Assembly: GCA_037126765.1 (NCBI GenBank)
Contig: JBBCBC010000032.1
Span: 868,001 to 932,000 of the forward strand
Reading direction: 5' to 3'
Source of the DNA: Stenogyne calaminthoides
Taxonomy: Eukaryota > Streptophyta > Magnoliopsida > Lamiales > Lamiaceae
DNA: 64,000 nucleotides
The notes below the pieces were generated by a model, which searched no databases, had not been told where the DNA came from, and worked only from the letters and a program-made list of their open reading frames with translations. A program made the translations under genes and the position numbers. Of this stretch, positions 44,341 through 56,897 are shown one piece after another; positions within the stretch are counted from its first letter, which is position 1; each line of letters begins with the position of its first letter.

Positions 44341-45942
44341 AAATATTATATGAAGTATATGTTAAATATTTGATAATTTTTTTTAATATAATAAACTATT
44401 AATAAGAAATTATAATAGTCCATAACTTTTCAACTTTTAAATTAATAGAATAATTGTATTTGAAATGCACAAAATTTCTTCTATACGTTCGGGTGATTAT
44501 CGGTTCGATTTCTCTATTCCACTTTTCGTATTTCTTTGGTGTTTCACCCTTTTGAATTTTTAATACATGGATGATGGACCCAAGGGTATGGTGGTTCGTT
44601 GGATATTTTTTATTATTACACGTGTCATCTATACATAGTATAGAATACAAAGTGGAACACCAATTATGAAATATGTGATCTCATTTCGGTGATTATAATC
44701 ATTTCGAGGTTTTTAAAAACACTTTAAAGACTTATGAAATGCCATTAATTTTTTGGAATTCGAGCTTTTTTGCTCTAACCATTAGCTATTCCACTTCGTT
44801 TGGAATGTTTTGCCACCATTGATAGTTTGGTAGCTTTAGACAAATGTTACCAACATTTACACGACTTCATATGTGATCACATACAAACAACATATCCAAT
44901 TCTATGTATGTGCCACAATACACGATCCCAGAAAATTGCTAGTGTGTTGTGGAGTTTAGCAATGATGATTATAATAATCCAATATATATATATATATATA
45001 TGATGTTCTTCTAATAAAATATTATGTCATATTCAACAATTAGAAATATGCTTTTTTATTTGGGTGAATTACTGCTGGTTACAAAATAGTAGACACTATT
45101 ACTAAAAATTAAAACACTATTCACATATTACTAAAAGTTACAAAATGGCTCTTGAAAGGACTATAATATCCTTTCTACATATTTCGAATCTCACAAACAT
45201 TTTGAATCACATTTCCCTCTAGAACCTCTCTCTATTTTTTGGGCTCTTTTTCCGCCCTTCATTTTTTCCGACCTCTCCTTTTCGGGCCCTTTGCTTTTCG
45301 GATCTCTCTTTTTCGAACTCTTCATATTTTGAAACATGTAATATGTGTCAATGAAAACAAAATGGTCAGACCAATCTTCTCTATTTTTTCTCCGCCACAC
45401 CGAAATCCCAAGTCTTTATGATTCAACTCCGGTTGTCGTTACCATCATTATCGGTGTGTACGTCTCCTTCTTTGCTCTCTTCGTGCTTCTGTCTTCATTA
45501 TGCGTCTCGGGTGCACTTATCTTCGGAAAGATAATTTGAAATCACCTCTATTTTTTATTTTTTTTTAATGGAACAGTCTAATCATTTTAGTTTTTGAAGA
45601 ATTTGGACTCGTGGGTAGGTGTTTCTTTTTTCCTTAACTCGATTCTACGACTTTTCAATTTTCAAATATGTATCATAATATAAGACATTGTATTGCTGGA
45701 TTGGGTGTTCAATCTTGCAAGTTATTTTCTTTTCTAACATTTTCTAGCTTGAAATTATTACTATCACGACTTTTTGTTTCTTGGAAACTTTAAATCCTAA
45801 TTGTGAATAACGTTTCACTTGTTTTTTTTTGTCAAACAGTCTGTTGACGTTATATACTTGATTTTAACTTGCCCTCAACGATGTTGAGTGAGAAAGTTAT
45901 GATCTGAAAAGTAAGTCAGTTTTATCTTGCACTCTTAAGCAG
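44341..45942. other. Intergenic, no gene seen
   Basis: AT-rich with a TA run at about 44985-45001. The short frames at 44800 and 45345 do not resemble any family I know. Confidence 0.4.
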
Positions 45943-45999
45943 AGACGGATGTAGGCTTCCCATTATGGGGCACGTGCCCCCATTAATTTTTTAACTTTT

Positions 46000-46894
46000 T
46001 TATGAGAAAGTCTCGAGCGAAATATTGCACACTAGTGTTATGTGTAATACAACATAAATAAGGTAAAAATTGTCTAAAATTCGCGGGTCAGGCTGCCAGG
46101 TCGGGTCATCGACCAGCTCGCGGGTCGAAGTGTATGCCTTACACTTCCCCAGCCATGTCGATTTACTCTCATGGCCGCGTGCATAAGCAAACAACGCACA
46201 TCGCCCGGCAGCGCTCGGCGTAGCTCGGCAGATCCCGGCGGGCGCGGCACCTAACAATGCGCGCCCGTGTTCGAGCCCTTTCCGGATCCGGTCTCGCAAC
46301 CTCGCCCGTGCCTCGCCTGGCGTCCGCCGCGTAAACTTCTTGTAGCGCTTCGCCCTGCGCATCCGCCGAATCGCGCCTTTGCTCTCTTCCTTAGCGCCCG
46401 TTCTTAGCGCCCGTGTGGTCGGCCTCCTCGATCCCAGCAGCGTTCGGCCCCTTGCTCCCGCGCCTTGCCCCACGCTCTTGTGCTCCAGCGTGCGTCCGCG
46501 TCGCGTGCTTGCCTCCTTAGCAAGATTTCGCGCGACATACGCCCGCCTGTGCGGCGATTAGGATCCGTCCGCCTTTAATTCATCGTCTCCGTCTTGGCTC
46601 ACGATCCGGTTACAATTTATTTACGAAAAATAAATAAACCTAGATCTAGACTAGTCTATTACATTGAACGAATCAAACAAATCCTAATCTACTCGTGAAT
46701 TTTCTCACGAGGCAAAACGAATTCGAACGAATCGAATTAAAAAACCACAATTTATATGCATGGATAAATATAATCATTCACTAAATACCATGACAATTGG
46801 ATACCTGCAAAAAAGACCTAGCAATTCTACTATCCAATTTTAAATTTAATGAAAAAAAAATTAATTACAATTTAAAACTCAGAGCCCGAAACCG
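46000..46894 (-). mobile_element. Copia element leader downstream of 5' LTR (minus), GC-rich
   Basis: Directly follows the PBS of the minus-strand LTR. It consists of an AT-rich 5' part homologous to 62170-62460, then a GC-rich part (46080-46560) containing a 157-codon frame without a known domain. No gag-pol follows; a hAT-like end (CAGAGACGGATGTAGG) at 45943 may mark the edge of a later insertion. Confidence 0.5.
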
Positions 46895-46908
46895 AGGCTC
46901 TGATACCA
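46895..46908 (-). other. Copia primer-binding site
   Basis: Minus-strand TGGTATCAGAGCCT, complementary to the 3' end of initiator tRNA-Met, two bases from the LTR end. This is the usual site for plant copia elements and sets the orientation. Confidence 0.9.
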
Positions 46909-46910
46909 GT

Positions 46911-48628
46911 TGTTGGGGAATTAATTGCCCGGATCTATTCGGGATGAATATTTAAATACAAATTTAATTCTAACATTTATTACTAGCATGAATTAATCTT
47001 ATATTAATTCAAATAATAGTTCAACAACAAATCACGCATATAAACAGTTCACATAAATCCTACGCATGCGGAATTGCTACGGGTTTACGTGAACTAACCT
47101 CTCGGAGTGACAACCGTTGAGAAGATGGATCCCGTTCACACGAACACACCAGAAGACCTTCTCAAGTATTCCTTTATCCTTGTTCAACAATCCGGTGGTA
47201 GGAACTCGCTAACAATTTAACAAAAGGAAAAAATAAAATTATGTTGCACCACCTTTGTGGATTTCTAATTTTTCCAACACATGAAATTGCACTTGGGGAT
47301 GAAAAAATCATCCCCTATTTATAAGAGGGTGGTGGCCGATTTTTTCCTAGGAAAAAGAGAGAAAAAATCTATTTCTTGATCTCCAAGAAATCTTGAATAT
47401 ATATCCCAAGAATACATATCTTCCATAATTTCTTTTCAAGAAAATCAAGAATATCTTTCTTTCCCTTTATTTCTCATAATTTTCAAAATTTCCCAACAAA
47501 TAGCCAAGTGGGAGATTTCTTGAATTTAATGAGATGATCTTGTATTCCAAGAATACTTATCCTCATTCCATAACAAAATTCAAAGAAAATCTTTCTCCCT
47601 CTTTTATTTGTATTTTTCGAAAAAATTGGAAAAAATAAGCAAACATAATTTATTTTATTTTAAACACTTTTTTCAGTTATTGGACATTATGTTTGGGCTA
47701 CTTGAGGGACCTTTAGGAGAATTAAGATTGGACATCTAATGGACTTTGAATATCTAATATTGAGTCACAATATTATTCAAGCCCATAAATATTAATTAAT
47801 CTCACTACATAATTAATATTGCACTATCCATCTTAACCCATATTACTGTCAATATGGCTCCCGGTTATTATTTCCCGTGTTTAAGATTATCCAACCCATT
47901 AATTAATTCAAGCCACTGAAACAACTTTCCTTTAATTAATATCTTTTGTCCTTGGTCAAGGAACAGTTCAACATTATTATTCATACCGGAAACTAATTCC
48001 ACTTACAAGATTTGGTATGATAAATCTTATGAACCTCCCAAGGGGGCAAATCGAACAAGCGTACTTGCACACGATTCTTCGTATTAAATCTTAGCAATCG
48101 CGTGTGACCAATAATATTGCCCAAGATATAAAGTATTGAATCTCATTGATTCTCTACCCGTCATAAGTCAAAGCAATAATTACTAACCACACACGATCCT
48201 ATTTAAGGGACGAAGATTAAGAAATAACGAACCACTGAGGTCTAATTCTTCCTAATTCAGTGCTGGAGAATTTATCCTCCTGTAGGTCCTATTCAGTGCA
48301 TCAGTCATGCACTAGTGTAATCTCTTGGTCAAGACAAGTCAATCTGAGCCTTACACTTCAACCTTTCACAATGGATTGTTCATTTCCATCTAGGTCGTGA
48401 ACATCACTTTTAGTTACAATGGACTGTTAATTTAATCTTCTGTGATCTGGTATCACTAAATTAACTACAATGTAACACGTACTATTTATTGAACAATTAT
48501 GCAGTAAATATATGTAACATTCAATGATATTTAAAGCATCGGTGATAAATAATTTATTTCAGTAAATAAGACAGAAATTCAGTTTGGTTATACAAAATAA
48601 AAGCATATTTTCCAATATAACCCCAACA
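46911..48628 (-). mobile_element. Copia LTR, minus orientation (1718 bp)
   Basis: Minus strand runs TGTTGGGG ... CCCCAACA. Homologous to the plus-strand LTR 60313-62167, for example GTATTTAAATATTCA, TTGGTCAAGACAA-type and CCTATTTATAAGAGG/CTATAAATAGGGG blocks. As PBS and leader follow, it is a 5' LTR; the rest of the element is lost. Confidence 0.85.
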
Positions 48629-48758
48629 CAAATAATGAGAGCGATAAAGTCAAAAATCTTCATTAATTAATGATAAATGCCCGGAGGCTGTGTACAAAAA
48701 GGGCCCGCGGGCCATTTACACATCCACGCCCCGAAGGGCCACCGACACTGAAGAAAAA

Positions 48759-51700
48759 TTAAAAAGGGGTTCGCAGACACCCTGAACAAACTTTGATATA
48801 GGGGGAGGCGCTAAATGCCATCCCCCGACCTAACCTCCTTCTCGACCACAATCTGGTCGCCCGCCGGCACCTCGCCCCCAGCAGCCTCCCCACTCTGGGC
48901 ACCTGCCGCCGCACCACCGACTTCCACCGCTTCAGCCGCCGACCCAGGTACCACAATAGTGCCGACAAGGCCTTCTCGGAGTAAGTCCCTTGATCGGCAC
49001 CCTCGCTCGGCCGCCGCAACCTTCTCATTGGCGCCAGAAATGATAGATCGATGCTAAAATCGGTCAAATCCGCCACAAGCAGCACCACGTCAGCCTTAGG
49101 GGGGCAGTCGGCGACAAAGGCCTTGAAGTCCTCCACAAGCACGGAGGCATCGGCGGAGGGATCACGACGAAACACAACCCGAAGGACGTTCGCATAAGCA
49201 CTGATATATGAGAAGATCCCCAATGCGGCATCGTCGACAGCCCGAAGGGAAGCCTCTCGGGACATTTGGAGCTCGAGATTTTCCTCCTTAGCCTCGTAGT
49301 CTACCGCCAAGGAATGGAAGTCGGCCAACTGGCGGGTAAGCTCGTCCACCCTACCTTTCAGGGTCACCAATTCGAGGCGATGGCCGTCAATCTCGGTGCG
49401 CCCCTTAGCGTTTACATCCGCCACTTGCAAAGCTAACTCGGCGGACCGATCCTGGGCAACCTTTAATTCAGCCTCCATCTGAGCCATGGCCGTGGTCGCC
49501 TCCTCCAGCTTCTTCTTTTGCTTGTCGAGGGCCGAGCAGGAAGTCTCAAGGTCTTGATTGTTCTGCTCCACAACCCGCTCAAGAAATGTGGCTGCCTTCT
49601 GGGAATAAATCAAGGCGGTGTACATGTTGTTCTCCTTGGTGCTAGAGGAGGCAGCGAGATGGTCGTCCAAGGACCAACATCGGGGCACATCCCGGATAGA
49701 ATGTCGCATGAATCGAGGCCAGTCGGCCAAGTCCCCAACTATAGGGGGCATTCTTGACCGCAGGTAGTCGGCAACGAGTGGAGGAAAGTCCGCGAACCTG
49801 AAAGAAAAACAGCTCAACTCAGAGATGGGTGCGAAAATAGAAAAGAGAGGGCAAAGCAAAACAACGACGCGAACACTCACTCTCCAGAGCGATCAACGTC
49901 CCAGCCCACGAAGGAATGGTCACCCGAGAACTGGCGACTGTGCGGAGGCGGTGGTGTCGTCGGCGGAGGGCGAGCAGCAAGCATCGATTCCCGAGGAGGA
50001 GCATCCTCCCCTTCGCCCGCGGCAGCACGGGGAGAGCGGCCGCCATGCTGGGCGCGCTTCCGAGTAGGAGAATCACCCCCACGAGCTGGGCGAGCATCCC
50101 CTCGACCCTCCTTGCGCTTTCCTTTATCCTTGGACCGATCCGTACGAGAAGATCCCCCGATCTCTACCACGCCGCTATTGGAATATAGAGACACGTAAAC
50201 ATGTAATACATGCACAGTAGAATTAAATAATTCACCAACAACGAACACTTAATTGCATAAACAAGTACGAGTAATCATAACGAGAAATCTTACAGTAATT
50301 CGCTAGCAAATTTCTCAACTACGGTATCCACATAATCCCCGTTGACAGATTTGCACAGATTTGCTAGCGTTGAATTTGAGACGGAATTTGCTAGGAAAAT
50401 TCTCATTCTATATTTTATGGAGAAACTAGGTTTTCTTGTTGTAGTAAATAATGAATCCCTGGGTGTCATATATATAGGGAGAGACAGGCTTAAATCTTAA
50501 ACCATCTTTATTAGGGAGATAATTCATAATCTTGCAAAACAAATCTCAAAGATATATTTTTCCCTACGGGTATTTTCCTACAATAATATTCCATAATATT
50601 ATTTGGGATTTCTATTTAATTAAATCTAATTTAATTAAATAGTAATAATAATTAATTCTAAATTAATATATTATTAATTCTCCATAAATTAAATATTAAA
50701 TCCAATTTAATACTTAATCAACCAACTATAATCCGTACACGGGAGTTACTGGTTGTGTGACCCATAGACCCTCATATATCGAGCGATTAGTCAAACTAAC
50801 GGTCTTAATTGAATCCTAGACAATAAATCGGACATTCTCAATATATGAGGTATGTTGTGAGAAACGTGCAACTACCTGTAACTGTAACATGGACTATTAC
50901 GATTTCCTCATTTCATTCACGAATACTCGATTAGTCTTGAACATGATGAAGTGTCTATTCAAATAACTTAATCATATTATCTCCAATCATTAATTGATCA
51001 TTTATGTCACACTTGGCCACAAAGTCCAAGTTGACGTGCATTGGCCAATGACTTTGATCCAATTATGATGAGAATATGAGTTTTCTCTCTAAATCCACTT
51101 TGAGGAATGAATCATATTCTTGGTTCAACTACCACGCACATGCACTTCGTGATGAACTCAATCCAAGCCATATCTACCAATGGAAGGGTGTAAGCGTCGG
51201 TCATGGTCAAAGTTCATCACTCCACACATGTCGTGCGTATTGACCTCAAGTCAAAGGAGTATCGCATTGCTCCCGCTAACCGAGACACCCGTAGACACAT
51301 ATAGTAGAACTACATCAAACGGTTGCTCGGATGGGTATACGAATACCCTCTAACGTATTTTGCATCCATCATGAGATACCTAGTATCTCGTAGTAAGTGA
51401 GATCTTACTATACTCTCTAAGAGTATGATGCAGATCGCACACCAATCTCCATTGCATCATCAATATTCCATTCTTGAGAATCATGCTTAAGTCATTTGAG
51501 TTTTCACATCTCAAGGACAACAGTGATTCAAGGGAACACAGATAAGAACAAATGCAAACAATCAAACATAATATTCTAATAAGTATAACGCCATACATTT
51601 AATATTAAATAAATAATAATATTAAACCAACACTGAATATTATCTTAGTATTATGTTCATACAAAGGATTGTCTCTAGGACACTAACACTAACAAATTAC

Positions 51701-53041
51701 CCCCATGGGCCGAAGATGTGGGCCGCACTGCAGACCCGGTGCTAGAAAAGTTGAGAGCAAGATTACGGCATGAAGACATCTGTGCCGGAGTTGGTGTGGT
51801 CGACTGGATGGGGTAGTAGGCAACTGCACAAAAGAGGACACAAATTAGTCATCGGATGACAAAATATCACGCAATCCAACACACATACAACCCTCACCTG
51901 GCCGACCGAGTTCGCGAGGGAACATTTGCAAGCCACCACACAACCTCTCGGAAGCAGAATTGAAGAAGTCCACGTGTCGGAATTCGTAGGGTTACTCGAA
52001 GGCAAGACGATGAGCAGCCTCAAAATCCCAGTTCAACCGACGCTCGTCAGCAACAATAACTCCTACAAAAAGAAAAAAGAAATAGATCAGTAAGGAGGGG
52101 CTCAGGAGCATCTCAAGGAGCTTACGAGGGGTCCGATCTTGGAAATTTGAGGGGACGCGGATCTCCTCAACAGTGTTAGGGACACCACCCTGCCAGGCCC
52201 CGTCGACGAACCACCAGCGTGTATGCTAATTCTTCACCTTATTTACAATGCCCCACACTATACAGCGACCAGGCCGATTCTTGAGGGCAAAATGGCCTTC
52301 CTGACCATGTTGGGCGATCAGTGACCAGTAAAAGTTGAATTCCATTGGAGAGAGAAGGCGATACAGCCCAGCCTGGCCGAGGACAACCATGGTCGACAAG
52401 ACGTAGCTCCACCCGTTAGGAGTTACCTGGGCCGGGGCAAGTCGCCAGGCAGCCAACAAATGGGAGATGTTCGGGTGAAAGGGAAAGCGAAGGCCGGCGT
52501 CCAAAGAGGCCTCGTGTATGGAAATCATGCCCGCTAGAGGCTGGTCGGCTCGCTCGGAGTCATCAGGGCGGAAGAAAAATACATCATTGGGAGTCTCGTA
52601 CCGAGCATGGGCCGCATCAAGCTCAGCCTCAGTCACGGTCGACCTCCTCTTCTCGTCATTCATAAAAAAAATGAGACTTTTTAGATAGTCGCACAGCCGA
52701 TCGCAATGGGCGCCGGTGCTCGAGGCCGGCCCGATACGTACGGTAATTAAAATAATCAGGGTGTTCCTCATCCCGGCGGGCAAATGTCTCAGGCAGATCG
52801 GATGCAGCGCCACCCCTGGACGGGCCAATCGATGACTTCGGGGTGAGGTTACCCAGGTCCTCGAGGGACTCATACACGTCAAGATCCGTCGGGGAGTTTT
52901 CCCCCTCCCGGCGGGAAGTGCTGATATCGTGGCTGCGCCCGCCCCCCCACTGCAAGTCCTGGCCGAGGGAACCTCTCGCACGGGGAGCGGAGTACGGAAT
53001 GGAGTCCCCAAAGGTGGAGATGAGAGGTCAGTATCAGACAT
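48759..53041 (-). pseudogene. Antisense ORF of Tat-like element (putative gypsy-type transposon protein), interrupted
   Basis: The minus-strand start MSDTDLSSPPLGTPFRT lies at 53041. The recognisable domain (about 52226-52660) contains ISIHEASLDAGLRFPFHPNI, SHLLAAWRLAPAQVTPNGWS and LSPMEFNFYWSLI, as in the Transposase_28 family. A TAG after NKVKN (52226-52228) precedes HTRWWFVDGAWQGG, so one stop is present. The C-terminal part (50248-48759) has a basic GRSPRAAAGEGED stretch and a long coiled coil with an LDKQKKKLEEATTAM heptad-like segment. An LTR of another element separates the two parts. Function is unknown; such proteins are conserved in Tat elements. Confidence 0.6.
50290..51632 (-). 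mobile_element. LTR-like insertion in the antisense ORF
   Basis: The minus strand starts TGTTGGTTTAATATTATTAT at 51632. AT-rich; its layout resembles the copia LTRs in this window. The inner end is not resolved: I see no PBS or matching CCAACA near 50290. Boundaries are approximate. Confidence 0.4.
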
Positions 53042-53437
53042 GGAGTGCTGAGAAGTGAAGAAGAAAGTTTTGGAGAAAATCAAAACTTACCCACAGACGA
53101 AGGACTGGTGTGAACGGCAACAGGGTTCAGAAGGAGCAGAAGTAAGAAGATCCTCCAACGCCACGGTTCCCCCCCGTTTTATAAACTAAGGCGGGGGCCC
53201 GATTGCAAATATTTTTTCAAATTTTAGGGCAGATTTACAAAATCCCAAAAAAGTGGGGCGTTATGGCCTCCACACGCCATCATCACATTGCAGACGCGGC
53301 GTTAGCACCCACGTCCTTTCGAGGCAACCGTTGAGCTAATCGAGACCAGGGGGTGGCCACAGTCGTGCCTTGGGGATCACACACTCGGAAGGCCAGGCCG
53401 ACCAGCGAGCATCTCACTAGCGAACCTGGGGGGCAAT

Positions 53438-54006
53438 TGTTATGGCCCCATAACAATGAGGCGACCATCCGCCAAGGACACGGCCAAAACCAGGTCAGCA
53501 AGGCGACCTCCGACCTGGGCTGGAGAGCAAGGACCGGCCAGATGGGGCGACCATCAAAGGCGACCCCGGCTAGTGTGGTCGGCGGCTATAGGCGACCACC
53601 CGAGGCCGAAGAAGATAAACAAGGAATGATATCAAGATGGTTGAAGAGTCGGATTTCCCAGAGATAAACATGGAAAGCGTATCCAGGCGCGAAGATCTCG
53701 ATCATAAAGAGCGGAAACTATCATATCCAAAGGGGAACCCTAAAAGGCCGGTGGACACGGCCCAAGGAGCAATTGTAGCCCTAGTAGTTTAACCTATATA
53801 TATGACAGTATACTCACAATGTAAAGGGACGAAAAAAATATAGTGTTCTAGGCAGAAACTATTAGATTTTTCTGGCTTGGTATTGCCCCCGGACGTAGTC
53901 GAATTCCGATGAACCGGGTAACTAAATTCCGTGACGTGCTTTGCTTTTCCATTCGATTTATTCGTGAGTGATTGTTAGTACGCTCGGGATAATCCTAGCT
54001 ATAACA
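53438..54006 (+). mobile_element. 3' LTR of Tat-like element (569 bp)
   Basis: TGTTATGGCCCC ... CTATAACA with 5-bp inverted TGTTA/TAACA ends. TATA-like CCTATATATATGAC at about 53790. Polypurine-like tract GGGGGGCAAT immediately upstream. Confidence 0.75.
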
Positions 54007-54069
54007 TGGTGGTGTGTCATGTTTGAGTTAGTATGATGTGAAACTTGTTTACTATAAAGTTGATTAAAT

Positions 54070-54310
54070 TTTTTTTTACAGATATGACCCTTCAGTTACC
54101 ACAATGAATACTCTTTTGTAATATAACAATTATTCACTATTAATACCATGCTGCTGTAATATAAGTCACGCCCTTCAATGTTATGGGTAATATTCTTTAT
54201 AGTAAAATGTCACACCCTTCAATTATTACAATTAACACCCTTTAGTAATATAAGTCACACTCTTTAACCAATTTCACAAATTTTTGTATGAAATTTATTT
54301 ACCCTATACT
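54070..54310. repeat. Dispersed AT-rich repeat, copy 2
   Basis: Homologous to 43080-43300. Contains two or three short internal repeats of TATAAGTCACACCCTTCAAT type. Confidence 0.6.
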
Positions 54311-54779
54311 TTGCCGTCATTTTTTGGTTCATTAACAAAAGAAGTTAAATGCCGTGAAAATCTCGACGGGATACATTCAAGAAAATTGAACTTTGTCTTA
54401 GATGAGGTTGTACTCTTTCTTCATAAGACAGAATTATCAGTGAGCACTAAAATTTATGAATATCATGAACAAAATGAAATAGGAATTATGCTTCAGCTTC
54501 AATTGTTCAATTCAACAAAACTGTCACAATAAATATGAAATCACCAATGCGTTTGGTGAGGGATTATTCACTAATTTAAATAACCTCAATACAACAAGAT
54601 TTCCTAAATTACAGGAAATCAAAGTAAATGCTAATTACAAAGAATTCTAGATGATGTGTACAATTAATCTACAATTAATGTATTTGACAAACATTTTATT
54701 CATGGTCAATAGTTAGTTTTAATAACCCTGTCAAGCGTTGTGTGTAATGAAGATGAATGCAAAATTTGAATAGTAGAAA
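54311..54779. other. Intergenic, no gene seen
   Basis: AT-rich. The 82-codon frame at 54284 has no recognisable similarity. Confidence 0.4.
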
Positions 54780-55030
54780 CTCGAATGCCGGTTGTGGAAG
54801 CCTTTTAGTGAAAATATTCGCAATTTGCAAATGAGTGGGAATAAACTGAGTGTGTAACTTCCCAGCTGAAACTAGCTCACGAACAAAATGACAATCAATG
54901 TCGATGTGTTTCGCCTCTTATGTGCAATAGGATTTTGACTATGAAAGACAGCGCTGTTGTTACTACAAAGCAAAAGTGGCCGACCAGGAGGAAGTTCCTT
55001 CAACTGATCACGAAGCAAGGTAGTTTGTTC
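54780..55030 (-). pseudogene. Copia RNase H C-terminus remnant
   Basis: Minus strand: LLRDQLKELPPGRPLLLCSN, NSAVFHSQNPIAHKR, then after a frameshift KHIDIDCHFVRELVSAGKL and TQFIPTHLQIANIFTKRLP, the conserved end of Ty1/copia polyproteins (normally DN-SA, KHID-D-HF-RE and QLADIFTK-L). Only this fragment is left. Confidence 0.85.
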
Positions 55031-56400
55031 CAGATTTTTATTTATATTTGTTGAAGTTACACTTGTATTTTTTTCAACACAAACGGATTTGATCGGTGAG
55101 ATAAATTTCTTAATTCTAGTAACTCTTAACATAAAGTTGAATCATACTTTGCAGATATTTTAATAAAGTTTATCGCTTTTCAGACCAGACCGCTGTTGAC
55201 GGATTGTATAAATATGCAATTCTAATTCCTAAAACTCGTTGTAATAGGATATTGCGTTAAAGGTTTGTACTATTACGCAATTCCAATTCCTATAAACCAT
55301 TGTAATATGACACTTGCAGCTTTGTACAAAATTATATTTCAGTATAATATAATATGTGTGCCATTCTGTATATATTTTCGTTCAACTTACTTTAATTCCT
55401 AAAATTATTACAATTATCTTAAAGTTGATACCAAAGAATTTAACGATCTGAGTAATCACCTGAAGAATTGAGATCTGCTCTAACTAGTAAATATATAAAG
55501 GCTGCTCAACATAGAGATAAAAGTGTCTCTTGAACTTAGATTGACACAATTGTCATGCTTGCTTGGAATCTTTTTCATGCTCATAGTTCATTAATATATT
55601 CATCATATTTATTTTTTCTGAATTCAACTTTGATCCACCGACGCTTTTCATTAGAGTCGGCTGCAGTTTTGATCCCACAGGACAAGGTTTGAGACAAAAA
55701 ATGCAGTTAAAATTAATAGATTCTGTAACGAAAGGACCAAAACTACATGAAAATATTTTTACGGGACCAAAGTGGTGAGTATTGAGACCAAAATTATAAG
55801 ATTCCATGTCATGTAGGACCAAAAATGAATTTAACTCGTGTGATTTACACCCCGAGAAGACAATAAAAGAGATGAAAAAAAAATCAATCTAAATGAATAA
55901 TTTAAAAGTAGTAACACTTTATAAGCTGTACCGTAAAAAATTAATTGAAAAAAGTAACTATAACATAAAAGATCCAATCTAAAGAAAAAAACTATATATA
56001 ATTTTATAAATAATGCCGTGGGGTGATGATAAACTATTATAGAACAATTGTTGCTGATTAAACTCATAATCTCACAACTTAGAGTAATTTTTCCTGACTT
56101 TATCCCACATCGAAATTTCTTAACATTGTTTGCCATGTACTGAGTGAAAGATTCAAGGCACGACATGGAGTGAATGGGCTGTGGTCTATCAATTTCATGA
56201 TGGGCTAAGCCCAGTAAAGTCCCCGGGCCACTTTCCACCGAGATGTGGGCTTGGAAACAAGTTAATATCTATGGGCTTGAAGGGTGGTCCTTGTCTTCGG
56301 GCAAAGGGCTGAGACGTGTGTGGAGCCCTAGTGGCCACCTAGCCCATGGGCCACTTTGGCCAATTTAATACAGTTATTCACTTGGTCATAAGATCAACTG
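55031..56400. other. Intergenic, no gene seen
   Basis: Mostly AT-rich. GC rises at 56150-56350 (GGGCCACTTTCC, GTGGCCACCTAGCCC), again without a frame. ATCCCACATCG at about 56102 equals the plant snRNA upstream element but has no TATA or snRNA after it. Confidence 0.4.
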
Positions 56401-56469
56401 AACGGGGCTTACACTGTAGTGGTCATCTTTTTATTATTTTCCTCTTTTTTTTTTCTTTTTTCTTTTTTT

Positions 56470-56705
56470 TTTCACTTCCACTCAATAAGACATTATTACA
56501 AAGATTGATATTTTCTTTTTTTTTTTTTTTTTTTTATTTTTTCACTCCACTCAATAAGACATTATTACAAAGATATTTTCCTCTTTTTTTTTCTTTTTTC
56601 TTTTTTTTTTCACTTCCACTCAATAAGACATTATTACAAAGATTGATATTTTTTTTTCTTTTTTTTTTTTCACTTCGACTCAATAAGACATTATTACAAA
56701 GATTG
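56470..56705. repeat. T-rich minisatellite, four units of about 60-80 bp
   Basis: CACT(T)CCACTCAATAAGACATT followed by ATTACAAAGAT(TGATATT), each unit ending in a long T/C tract of different length. Unit starts near 56474, 56541, 56612 and 56671. Confidence 0.85.
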
Positions 56706-56897
56706 ACAATATCATAATTTAAAAGGCTAAGTCTCATGCGCATCCAGCTAGGGGTGAAGAAAATATCGAAAATACCGATATATTGCACTTCCTGTATCAA
56801 AAAATATCGATTTTATCGAAATTTTTAGTATACTAAAATTTCGGTACGATACAAAAATTTCGGCACGATAACGGTATAAAAATATAGAAAATTTCGG

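Larger units (their letters stand above)
48629..54006 (+). mobile_element. Ty3/gypsy Tat-like retrotransposon, 3' portion with antisense ORF
   Basis: Right end is an LTR (53438-54006) preceded by a polypurine-like GGGGGGCAAT, so this is the 3' LTR of a plus-strand element. Between it and 48629 lies an antisense gene with a Transposase_28-like domain, a known trait of Tat-lineage elements. No gag, protease, reverse transcriptase or 5' LTR is present; the left side stops at the copia LTR. Confidence 0.65.

Noticed and set aside
46000..46473. 157-codon R-rich minus-strand ORF
   Set aside because: Lies in a retrotransposon leader; composition driven by high GC; no gag motif visible.
56102..56112. 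ATCCCACATCG, plant snRNA upstream element
   Set aside because: No TATA box at the required spacing and no U-snRNA-like sequence follows; the motif is common in plant repeats.
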